DNA of 64,000 nucleotides, taken from NCBI GenBank assembly GCA_016748015.1, contig JAAOMT010000762.1, forward strand, positions 1 through 64,000, written 5' to 3'. The notes beneath the pieces were generated by a model. It was given only the letters and a program-made list of their open reading frames with translations. It did not search any database and was not told the origin of the DNA. The position numbers and the translations under genes were made by a program. Below, piece after piece: positions 44,581 through 54,189 of the stretch (within the stretch, counting starts at the first letter, position 1; every line of letters starts with the position of its first letter). The stretch is from Geosiphon pyriformis. Its lineage: Eukaryota > Glomeromycota > Glomeromycetes > Archaeosporales > Geosiphonaceae.

Positions 44581-45888
44581 ATGGACTTGGACAACTACTC
44601 TGCTTTAATGAAATTTTTGGGTAAAGAACAATACCCGCTGGACTATACTCGACAGCAAAGAGAACATTTGCGCAAACAATCAAATTTCTATTTGATTCAC
44701 CAGAACCAGTTATATAAAAGAAATAGAAAAGATCCTGACTGCTCCCAGAGAGTCAATAGATTTGAAGAAAGAGAAATTGTGATCTACAATATGCACACTG
44801 ATCCATTAGCTGGACACTTTGGAAAAACAAAAACAATTCAGAAAACTTTAGCTCATTATTATTGGCCTACCTTGGGAAAAGACATTGCTGAATACATCAA
44901 AACCTGTGATACCTGCCAAAGAAGAGGAAAACCCAATCACAAGGAAGATATCCATCCAATCTTTGTTGGTCAACCATTTGATAGAATTGGTATAGATGTT
45001 GTTGGACCTTTAACAGTAACTCCTGATGGCAACAGATACATTATCACAGCTACTGACTATCTTACAAAGTGGGTAAAAGCAAAAGCCACCCCAGATCAAA
45101 CAGCAGTCTCAATTGCCAATTTCATTTATAAAGATATTATTTGTTGTCACGGCTGCCCCAAAGAACTTTTATCTGATAGAGGAAGAGCTTTTCTCAGTAC
45201 ACTGGTTGAAGAACTTTGCAGAAAAATGGGAATACGTCATAAACTCTCTTCTCCTTATCACCCCCAAACAAATGGCCTAGTGGAATGTTTCAATAAAACA
45301 CTATGTGAAACCCTAGCCAAAACCAGTGAAGAAACCAACCTATGGAACAAAGTATTGTCTTCAGTCTTGTTTGCTTACAGAACTGTGAATCATAACATAA
45401 CAAGTTATGAACCCTTTTATCTGCTCTATGGACGAATGGCAACTCTACCAATAGAAACAGATATAGAAACAATATCTTTTGAAGAAATAACAATAGGAAA
45501 TTACAAGAACATTTTGCAAAGAAGACTTAGTACTATTCTTGACTCATTAATAGAAGCATGGATAATTGCCTTTGAAAAAATAAAACAGGTCCAAGAGAAG
45601 CTCAAAAAGAAAAAGACCTATAAAACACTTTCCTTAAGTGTTGATGACTTAGTTTTGGAATATCATTCAGACAGAGACAATGTCTATGGTGATAAATTCT
45701 CTAGCCGGTAGAAAGGACCCTTTATAGTCAACAAAGTTTTGAACAATGGTTCTTATATCTTACAAGATCAATATGAAACAATATTCAGTGATCATCCTGT
45801 TCATGGCACATGACTCAAGAAATATCACAAACGACCTGATTGGTTACCTGTTGTGGTAATACTGACCCAAATGATCAGCAAAAATTAG
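44581..45888 (+). pseudogene. Integrase ORF of G5
   Basis: Starts at ATG 44581 (ATAATGG, A at -3, G at +4), 65 bases after the RNase H stop, in another frame, and with an in-frame TAA about 12 codons upstream, so it cannot be a simple fusion. HHCC: MHTDPLAGHFGK...CDTCQRRGK; core: D in IGIDVVGPLT, D in LLSDRGRAF, E in NGLVECFNKTLCET; then LLYGRMATLPIETD and a basic helix KIKQVQEKLKKKK. TAG at 45709 replaces the Trp of a W-KGPFIV motif; TGA at 45811-45813 (HGT-stop-LKKYHK) is shared with G1 and G4; the frame ends at TAG 45886-45888. No chromodomain seen. Confidence 0.92.
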
Positions 45889-46561
45889 ATATAAATAAAT
45901 GCACCATTCCCAAAACAGAGGTATCTTCAATTGACATGAACAATTATTTCCTGGATTAAAACATTCAAAACACTTTCTATACTCTCCATGAGTACTGGAT
46001 CAAGAACTATCCAAATGCTACTCTGACTATTGGAAAACAAACCACTATAACAGACAACAGTGGAACTCACACTGTTATTAGACCAAAGAAAACAACTACC
46101 AGAAGAGAAAGAATTGGTGGCAAAATGAATAAATACCTGTTGGAAAGCATAACAGCAGTGATACTTTCACCTTTTAGCACAATTGGAAAAACAATACAAG
46201 AAATCTTGCCCATAGACAAAAACTTGTCATATAGAAGACAACTAGAACTCTATGGTCATCTTGGTGAAATTATAGAAGACATGAAGCTCATAAAGAAAAC
46301 AACTTCAGAAATACAAGTGGAAATTTTGGGCATTATATGATTGGATGTCCCAAGAGTTTTGACTATTGCAAGAAGAGCCAGAACTCTTATACAAAGATTT
46401 GGTCTCTTAGATACAAAGCTTATTTCGCCTCAAGTACTATATACTCTATCCACAAAAGACTTCAACAAACTAGTTAGTTTTGAGTTAGACAAAACTCTTC
46501 ACATAGACTATCCCATAAATAGTTTGATTTTGCTGGAGCTCAATCTCTTTGGAGAAAATGA
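45840..46561 (+). CDS. ORF3 of G5, unknown function
   Basis: Opens after TGA 45837-45839, in the -1 frame relative to integrase, overlapping it by about 49 bases. It runs to TGA 46338-46340 (one internal TAA at FLD-stop-NIQN) and continues in frame as LDVPRVLTIARRARTLIQRFGLLDTKLISPQVLYTLSTKDFNKLVSFELDKTL...LELNLFGEND to the LTR edge. A basic RPKKTTTRRERIG stretch lies in the middle. Present in all three copies that retain this region. I do not recognise a fold; there is no signal peptide, so an envelope-like role is not supported. Confidence 0.6.
46549..46561 (+). promoter_or_regulatory. Polypurine tract before the 3' LTR of G5
   Basis: GGAGAAAATGATA here and GGAAAGGATGA in G4, directly against the LTR edge, which is where plus-strand cDNA priming takes place in LTR elements. 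Short and imperfect. Confidence 0.55.
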
Positions 46562-47275
46562 TATTATGGTTGAAACACATAGTTTTTATTAATTATCACA
46601 TGTATTAGCCACTGATGTCATATAATTAGCCACCCTATTTTTAGATAGTAATCATTGACCTGATCAATGACCTGACCGTTGACCTGATTATTGACCTGAT
46701 CATTGACCTGATCAATGATCTGATCATTGACCTGATTGTTGACCTAGTCGTTGACTACTTTAGATAGCTATATAAGCAATGATTCCCTTAACTGTAAAAA
46801 AACATGATCAAAGTAACAAAATAAACAATATCAATTACTTCCTCTCATAATCGCTTATTCCCCTTTCCTTATCTTCAAGTATCTACTTGTTGGCATTCAC
46901 ATACCTTATCTTTTCTCCTTCTTGATTTGTATTTGTTAGAATTAGCCTGAGAAGCAATTGGCTTGCTCTTGTAATTCATTGAATAAAGAAATGATTGAAA
47001 AGTACAACGATACCTGTTATTGATTCTAAGAATTGCCAAGTTGAGGCATAGAATAATAGCAGTGGTGTTATCTTGTTGATAATCATGGACTATTCCTCTA
47101 CCTTCAGATTTAAGAAAAGATTAGCGACTGTGATTTTTATGAAACTGATCACACATATTGAATTCTTACTTATTCAATTCGCTCCCTTATTGTAATTCTC
47201 TCTTTGTTTATTTCCATCACCATACAATACTGTTCTCTCTTGCTATCCATTAGCTTGTTACTCCAACCCGTAACA
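46562..47275 (+). repeat. 3' LTR of G5
   Basis: 714 bp, starts TATTATGG (first G mutated to A) and ends CCCGTAACA. Nine U3 repeat units at 46652-46757 against five in the 5' LTR; otherwise nearly the same sequence. TATA CTATATAAG near 46769. Confidence 0.92.
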
Positions 47276-49202
47276 TTATCATAAACTAAAAAGTCTTTAT
47301 TTCCATTATTATCATCATCAACATCATCAACCATATCATCACCATCTGATTCATTCTCCAAGCAGGCCTGTTCACATATTTTCTCAAGATGTGTTATTCT
47401 TTTCTGCATCACAATGGCAATAGCAGCCAAGTCTTTATTTTGCTTAGCCTATTCATTCACACATTCCTTAACTGACACATCCACTGCAGATGGAGTAGAC
47501 AGCAATTTGGTAACCAATGCAACCAGAGCACTAACAGGTTCAACTAAGGATTTTATCAACACAGATAGTTCACTAAGATGGAATTTAAGAGAAGCCAACC
47601 TAGATTCAACAGCAGAATTGGAAACAGAAGGGACAGCAGGCAACATGGATGTTGCAGTTTTGGGAGGACCACCAAAATCCAAATCCATATCAGCAGCAAC
47701 AGCAGCAGAAGGAACCACAAAAGCAGCAGCCTTGGCATAAGATTTAGATCCAACAAATGAAGATTTGAAATTTTTTGGGCCACCAAAGATGTTGGAAAGG
47801 AGTTTAAGTGGGAGAGAAGGCAACTTCTTGCAGTCCACAGCCAAATAATTTAAGTCTTGACACCTATAGCAGTGGCAACACCCAGGAGTTTCCCACCAGA
47901 TGCAACAACTACACAAGATACCAGTTTTTGACACAGTAACATTCAGAAATTCCAAAGAATCAAAGATAACCACAGTAAAGCATTGACATTGATAAAATTC
48001 AGAGGAGCGAGGAATAAAACATGTATGGTCACCAACTTGGGAGATGACCTCCTTTTGGTTGGTGATGAGAAGAATCCTAACACTATCATTTTTGACCAAT
48101 ACAGACCAATTAGAAAGAGCAACAGCAGCAGAAGAAATGTCCTTAAAATTAACCACAGCATATTGCCATAAGCCAGCAGGCTTCAACTTAACAGAAATAA
48201 TAACACCAAAAATGCCAAGAGCAGTTTTGATGTCATTAGAAGAGGTACCCAAAAGTATGTTACACAGTACAACTAACAAGGAAAGAGAAAAAACAGAGGC
48301 CACACCAGAAAACTATGCAATCTTAAAGTGGTCAAAAAAACCTCATCACTGATGACCACTTTGGTGGCACCATTAGGCTCTCCTGAGATGCAAATTCTAA
48401 TACAACCAGGCAACAACTGAAACAAGAAACCAAGCAGGGCCATTTTGATCTTAAATGTAGCACTAGGTACTAGATTGGAGGCCACACAACCAGAAAACCT
48501 CTAACAACCATTTACATTCTTCTAAACACTACCATCAGCAGCACCAGAAACTGGGGAAGGGACAGTTGATTCTATTTCTATTTAATCAGCCCAATCTTTG
48601 AAATCATCTAGATTGATGGGCTGTTTTGCTACTGGGATTAGTGATGATCTGCCAGAGAGTACCACATTAGGCAACACAGCCAGTGGTTGATCTTGACCCA
48701 TTTTGGGAGATATGCCACTGCTGTTGCCATCTATATCAGGAAGAGAGCTGGCTGCTGCTGTAGAAATCTTATTAAAGATCTTATCTGGGGCTTGGTGTAA
48801 CCATAGCAGTTGTAACTGCCTGCTGCTTTTTTTTGGAATTTTTTGCTTTTGTGACCATTTGTGAAGCAGTAGTAGTAGAAATAGTAGTGGAAGTGGTAAG
48901 ACTGGTCTGTTATTAAAAATCTTTGGGCTTTTTGAAGTGGTAGAGACAACACTGAAACTAACCCAAGTGTGTCTTTTGGAAAAAACTTTGATTGGAGAAG
49001 AACTACCAGCCAAAGCTGAAAAAAATGAACCAGAAGCTGTTAAAGGCAGCTTATCACTAGTATTTTTTAAAGGAAATGTTGCCAGAACATTTTGTCTAGC
49101 TGCTTCAATAACAGAGAGATCCTCTCGTGTTGAAACTTTATTAGTTACTATAGGAAAAGTAATGTTTGCAACTTTTTTACTCTTAGTTCTATTTGTGGTC
49201 AT
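47276..49202 (-). pseudogene. HAL-like ORF1 protein, copy 3
   Basis: ATG 49202 (MTTNRTKSKKVANITFP). Open to 48582, then stops around the WADQ(I/M)E region; a deletion of about 57 bp in LPGCIGLKS...SLNG; RRM-like part and CCHC (CHCYRCQDLNYLAVDC) in 47449-48303; end at 47276 cut by G5. Its third domain is closer to copies 5 and 6 (KKLPSLPLKLLSNIFGGPKNFKSS) than to copies 1 and 2, so there are two subfamilies. Confidence 0.82.
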
Positions 49203-49412
49203 AAAAATTAGGAGAGAAATTTCTTTGATTTCAATCTCTGGGTTGTACACCTCTTTTTTCTCTGCCAAGTTAGACTTAGATATAGTACTCTGGCTTAATA
49301 ACTCATTTTCTACCTCTTTTTTTTTCTTTGAGATGAAACTTTGCTGTTGAGTAACTATTATGTCTTTTCTTTTCTTCACTGTTACTTGAAGTTTAGCAGC
49401 TACTGCACTCAA
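48582..49412 (-). CDS. In-frame fusion of LINE ORF1 tail to HAL-like ORF1
   Basis: 276 codons without a stop. The first about 65 (MSAVAAKLQVTVKKRKD...AEKKEVYNPEIEIKEI) are the LINE ORF1 C-terminal region; from SLLIFMTTNRTK onward it is the HAL-like N-terminus. The frame agreement may be chance (one in three). No evidence that the fusion is expressed. Confidence 0.7.
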   Translation of the reverse strand: MSAVAAKLQVTVKKRKDIIVTQQQSFISKKKKEVENELLSQSTISKSNLAEKKEVYNPEIEIKEISLLIFMTTNRTKSKKVANITFPIVTNKVSTREDLSVIEAARQNVLATFPLKNTSDKLPLTASGSFFSALAGSSSPIKVFSKRHTWVSFSVVSTTSKSPKIFNNRPVLPLPLLFLLLLLHKWSQKQKIPKKSSRQLQLLWLHQAPDKIFNKISTAAASSLPDIDGNSSGISPKMGQDQPLAVLPNVVLSGRSSLIPVAKQPINLDDFKDWAD

Positions 49413-51258
49413 CAGTTTGGCTATTCATCAACATGCTGTTTTGGTTTGTCAATTTCAGCCTTTCATAATTGGTTGACCCCTTTTTTTGGTTGTTTTTCTC
49501 TATTAACTACCTGTGTACTAGGTTTTTGATATTTGTTTGTAATTGTGTTGTTTATATTATAGGACAGTCTGAATGCAGCCATTTCAGCATATGATCTTCC
49601 ACCAAAGGCTTTAATGATTTCCTCTAGAACATTCCTTCTAACATACAGCTTTGCCAGTCTGATATTGTTGGTAACTTTCTTTGTATTTTCCTCTTTTTTC
49701 TTATGCAGAGTTGGACATTTGGAGACCAAATGCCCTACCTGGTAACAGAAGTGGCACTCTTTGGCATCAGCAGGCACCTAGTGGACCAGTGTGTCTTCAA
49801 TTACTAAGGGTTTTTTGGTAGCACTGTTGTGACTGGCTTCACTGTTAAATCCTATGTAAGCACAGCCCATCCTTGTGTAATTCTTGCTAGTTCTTGGGAT
49901 GAAGCAAAATCGGGCTTTGATTTGATCCAGAGTGGTGCTCAAGTAGTGAGCAGTACAGTTCTGTGGTAAACCTACCAATTTAGCTTCCCAACCACTGCTG
50001 ATTGCCATTTTCCAGCCACTTTTATTTGAACTTTTTTAATCTCACCAAATTCTTTCATGGCAGCTCCCACTTTTTTGTCTGAAATGCTTAAGGAAATGTC
50101 TCTCATCAGGACTTTTCTTTAACCAGCCATCTGGTTGGTAATGTCATCAGTAGCCATTAAAAAGGATTCAATTTCTTTACTTGCCAGGATTTTTCTGGCC
50201 TGATCTCTTCCTGCCATTTGGGAGAAATCTACTTGGATTTTTTGGTTTCTTGCCATGACAGCCCCTAAAAGGTAACTAACATCTCCCAAAAGATTGTAGA
50301 TCCATACCACTTTTTTTCCCATAATTTTTTCAGGTATATCCACTGCTTGCACAAAAAGCACATGTCTTTTGGTTCTATGAACCACAGTTTTCCAATCTTC
50401 TTCATAGTTTGGTTCCATGATCATGGGTTTTTTGCCAAGTGATTTACTACTGTATTGGCCTGAACTCGGACTTGCCATTCTACTTGAAAGACCTAATTCA
50501 GAGTCTTCCATGTCCTCTGTGTTGTCATCCAAATCAGTCTTATCTTTGTTTGCAACAAATGGATTGTCCATTTGCTTCTTGGTTTCCAACACAGAATTTC
50601 CATTGTTGATCTTATCCAAAATATTAGGATTGCATTTTTTCAAAGCTGCTTCTATTTGTGCAGCTCTTTTTCTGTCTCTTTTAGGTGCTTTTAAAGGTTT
50701 ATTCATTTTTTTCAGGGACTTTAAGGCCTCCTTTTCACTAGTCCAAGCTTCTATTTAGAATTTGTTGCTGTTTCTACCTTTGTTAAACATCAGTTACAAG
50801 ACAAAGTTGTTGGTTTGGAAAGTTGTGTTTTCAGATAAGTCTTCTTCAATCACTTGGTTAAATCTCTCTGTTAAACTTTTTACACTTAATCTTCCAATGT
50901 GTCTGTATTTTTTATTAGTTTTTTCCTCCAATCTGTTGGCTGTTGTGGGAGAAAAGTCTGCTGCTCATCTATGTAGAGCTGTTTTTTTTACTGTATTAGC
51001 TATTCTGAAAGGTGTATCATCTTCACTACTTGTATTCACACTTCCAAATGGTTTGTTGTCAGTTTCAAATCTGAAAGAAGGTGTAGTAAGTCTTGTGGTT
51101 TTTACTGTTGTTGAATTTCTTAGAGTTGTGTTATTTTCTTCTTTTTTTGTAATGGAAATTTTGTTTTCCTTCACTTGAATTCTACAGTCAGTAGTCTCTA
51201 CACTTGTACTTCTTTGCGTAACTGGTGTCACTTCTTTGTTGGTGTTGTTATCAGACAC
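49220..51258 (-). pseudogene. LINE ORF1 in the chimera
   Basis: MSDNNTNKEVTPVTQ at 51258; pieces at 50965-51258, 50119-50706 (SSRMASPSSGQYSSKSLGKKPM), about 50000-50135 (VAGKWQSAV), 49778-50008 (AKLVGLPQNCTAHYL, RFCFIPRTSKNYTRMG) and 49463-49777 (CCHC CHFCYQVGHLVSKC). It keeps Arg at RFCFIPR and a base at VGAAMKEF that 16305-18579 has lost, so it helps reconstruct that copy's history. Confidence 0.85.
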
Positions 51259-51378
51259 TTTTAAGTCTGTTGTGAAAGTAATAATATATTATAATTAAAG
51301 ATTTCTTTGTTAAAAACTTATTTTCCAATTTTGAGACATAGTAATTTGTGTGGTAGCAGTCAAAGAGAAGAAAAAACA

Positions 51379-52316
51379 GTTTAGATCATCATTGCTGTTA
51401 TCTATTAATTTTCTTTGTGCTTCATTTGTTAATTGATCAGTTTCTCTTGCATAGATCTTCTATTGAATTCCAGATGCTTTTTTAATATCAATCATAGTTG
51501 TGTTACACTTCTTTCTTCCAGATCTAGATTTTTTAGTGTCTGCTAAGATTCTATCAGATCAGATAATTATTACCACTGCTTTGTGATCAGTGCTAAATGA
51601 TTCATTAACATCAATTACCCCAATATTTGTGACCAGTAAGGCTGTAACAACATCAGTAAACACATAGTCTAATCTCTTTTGTACTCTATTTGATGCCTAT
51701 GTATTATCTGGATTGTTTGCCACATATTTTCCATGTATAATTACCAAATTCATCTGTTGCAGCAATGTTGTAGTGAGACATTTTTTTTTCTTGTTTGTGG
51801 CAATTGTTTCTTCAAGTGATTTGGATGTTAGATCTTCATTCAAATCACCTGCCACTATAACAATTTCTTTGTTTTGTACAATGTCTGCTAAAAGCTTTCT
51901 GATCTCTTTTGCCACTGTCTTTTCATGTACAACTCAGCTATGTATAAACTTATTTTATCCCTAAATTTCAATACCAGATGCAATAGTCTCTCATAATAAC
52001 TCCTGATTACCTCCACATAGTAAGTTTAACATTTTTTAACCAGTATATCTACCCCAGTTCCCATTTGTTTTTTAATGCTTGACTCCCAAAAAGCATAATA
52101 TTCTTTAGTATTAAAAAACACCTCTTTTTCTTTGAGTGGAATCAGTTTAATTTCTGTAATGACCACAAAGTCAAACTGTTCTTCTTTAATCCATTGTAGT
52201 ACTTCTTCAGCTTTGTCAGAATTGTTAAGCCTTTTAACATTAATAGTTCTTATTTTCCAACTATTATTATTGACAATTTTCTGTTTTAAATTGAAATTGG
52301 ATGTACTATACATCAT
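51379..52316 (-). pseudogene. LINE ORF2 endonuclease part
   Basis: ATG 52316. WKIRTINVKRLNN, VITEIK (Thr of TETK changed), then a disrupted stretch, VIVAGDLNEDL with the catalytic Asp intact, a broken RLDYVF region, and STDHKAVV with His intact. These two residues are lost in the full-length copy, so the fragment shows the ancestral endonuclease state. Confidence 0.82.
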
Positions 52317-53418
52317 CTGTTTCCATAGATTTAAATTTGCCAGCCATAGCACCATTCCAATTATTCTGTTTCTCCACTTGTTTTAGCAGTATCATAATAG
52401 GTTCCAGGGCTTTTTTAATTTCATTGATTTTTTTCTCTGGGTTGTATGCCTCTTTTTTTTCATATCCTGTTTTGCTTTTTTATTATTCTCTTTTTTCTTT
52501 TCCTCTGATATATAACTCAGTGGTTGATTCACCACTTTGTCTTTATTTTTTTTCTACTGTTACTTCAAGTTTGGCAGCCATAGTATTCAGTAATTTGGCC
52601 ATTTTATTAATCTGTTGTCTCAATTTATTAATTTCGAACTTCCATGGCTGGTCTGCTCCTTTTTTTTGTTGGCCCTTTTTGTTGTTTGCTTGTGAACCAG
52701 CTTTTTGAGACCCACTTGGGTTTGCATTGTTTCTATTATTAGAAAGATCATTTCTGCATATGATCTTCCTCCAAAGGTCTTGATGAATTTTTCTGGTACA
52801 TTTTTTTTAATATACAATTTGACTCATCATATGTTGTTGGTAACTTTCTTGGTATTCTCCTTCTTTTTTTTAAGTAAAATAAGACATTTTGAGGCCAAGT
52901 GTCCTATTTGATAACAAAAATGACACTCTTTAGCATTAGTAGGCACCCAGTAAACTAATGTGTTCCCAATTACCAAAAGCTTATTGGTAACATTGTAATG
53001 ACTGGCTTCACTATCAAACCCTATATAAGCACAGCCTATTCTAGTATAGTTTTTGCTAGTTCTTGGAATAAAGCAAAACCAGGCTTTGATTTGATTCAGA
53101 GTAGTACTCAGATAGTGGACAGTACAGTTCTGTGATAGGCCAACAAGCTTAGCTTTTCAGGTTTTTCTTTGCTCAATGATCTTTTGAGTACTTATTATTG
53201 GGTAAATTCTAACTGCATCTTTTCTGATCAGAGTTGACCATTGGTTCACAGCTCTAGTTGTCTCTTCTTGGTTGTTAAATTCAACTACTGTTGACTACTA
53301 TTTTCCAGCCATTTTGATTTGGACTTTTTTAATCTTCCAACTTCTTTGTTAAAAATACCCAAGGGAATGTCTCTAACCAGAACCTTTTTTTGACCAGCCA
53401 TTTAGTTGGCAATATCAT
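52306..53418 (-). pseudogene. LINE ORF1 C-terminal part
   Basis: Decayed: stop-interrupted RRM-like remains (53150-53400), AYIGFDSEASHYN-like segment, a knuckle CHFCYQIGHLASKC (about 52890-52925; Cys2-His-Cys visible), KNVPEKFIKTFGGRSYAEM (52620-52817). It ends at TAG 52306-52308 overlapping the ORF2 ATG. Confidence 0.78.
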
Positions 53419-54085
53419 TGTTACAGTTGAAGCTTATACTTCTTATTAATTATCACATGTATTAGCCACTGATGTTATATAAATTAGCCACTCTATTTTT
53501 AGAAAGTGATCAATAATCTGACTGTTAACCTGATTATTGACCTGATTATTAACCACTTTTGATAGCTATATAAGTAATGAATCTCTTAGCTGTAGAAAAG
53601 TATATAGAAATCAAGGAAATCAAAAAAATAAAATAACAACTTCCATTTCAATCTTTCTCTTATTACTAATTTCTCTTTTCCTACCTTCAAGTATCTGAAC
53701 ATCTTGGGATAAAATATTACTTGTTGGTTATTTCTTACTCTTTTTCTAACTTGTATAATTGTAGCATTTGAAGATTATTGAATAAAGCATGACTGAAGAA
53801 TACATTTAATACCTAATATTGAATTCTAAGAGTGCTGATGTAAGACATAGAATTATACCAGACATGATTATTTGTTGACAGTATGGACTATTTTTCTACC
53901 TTCAGATTCTTCAGTTATCTTTTGAAAAGCATAGCAACTGAGATATTTTATGAGACTGATCTTACACATTAAATCCATACTCATTTAATTCACTCTTTAA
54001 AGTTGAATTCCCTTTGATTTCTTTCATCACCCTACAATTCTGTTCTTTCTTGCTATCTATTAACTTGTTACTTCAACCCATAACA
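53419..54085 (+). repeat. 5' LTR of G6
   Basis: 667 bp, TGTTACAGTTG to ACCCATAACA; four degenerate U3 units at about 53506-53555, TATA CTATATAAG near 53566, AATAAA near 53780. Left flank is LINE ORF1 (ATCA). Confidence 0.9.
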
Positions 54086-54091
54086 TAAAAG

Positions 54092-54108
54092 TAGTGTTCC
54101 CTGTGAGG
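54092..54108 (+). promoter_or_regulatory. Primer-binding site of G6 (mutated)
   Basis: TAGTGTTCCCTGTGAGG; the G of the leading TGG is A, so pairing with a tRNA CCA end would be weakened. Confidence 0.6.
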
Positions 54109-54138
54109 TTGTCAAAAATTCACTTTGTTTCTTATTGT

Positions 54139-54189
54139 ATGGGTGATTATTCATATCTGCCACAACAATCAAAAGAATACTTTGAAGCA
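54139..54189 (+). pseudogene. Gag start of G6
   Basis: ATG 54139, MGDYSYLPQQSKEYFEA, 17 codons, then interrupted by HAL-like copy 5. Gag resumes at 56641. Confidence 0.85.
54174..54189. repeat. Left target-site duplication of HAL-like copy 5
   Basis: AGAATACTTTGAAGCA; the partner at 56625-56640 is AGAACACTTTGAAGCA (15 of 16). The uninterrupted G5 Gag reads AGAACACTTTGTAGCA. Confidence 0.88.

Larger units (their letters stand above)
39676..47275 (+). mobile_element. Ty3/gypsy element G5, most complete copy
   Basis: 7600 bp including a 295-base gap; LTRs at 39676-40341 and 46562-47275; target duplication TTAT (39672-39675 and 47276-47279). Contains the primer-binding site, Gag, protease-RT-RNase H, integrase, ORF3 and a purine-rich tract. 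Inactivating changes: TGA in Gag (41303), TAA at 41531, an 11-bp deletion just after YLDD (43757), TAG in the integrase tail (45709). RT YLDD, protease DSGSS and integrase DDE are all intact. Confidence 0.94.
47276..51378 (-). mobile_element. HAL-like copy 3 fused to a LINE 5' part (chimera)
   Basis: Continuation of 38631-38958. Read on the minus strand, 51378-49220 is LINE 5' UTR and ORF1, and from about 49212 downstream it is HAL-like sequence to the poly(A) at 38631. The join (AAAGAAATT/TTTCTCTCC) has two or three shared T. Both outer ends are true element ends: LINE 5' terminus and HAL 3' terminus. I could not identify target duplications. Confidence 0.82.
51379..53418 (-). mobile_element. 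Second LINE fragment
   Basis: Minus-strand LINE covering the equivalent of about 15355-17460 of the full copy: end of ORF1 and the endonuclease part of ORF2. The left edge is the 5' end of the chimera at 51378; the right edge is the LTR of G6. Confidence 0.85.

Noticed and set aside
45876-45890. AAAAAT before the integrase stop as a -1 slippery site into ORF3
   Set aside because: C AAA AAT does not satisfy X-XXY-YYZ pairing after a -1 slip; direction fits but the mechanism is not supported.
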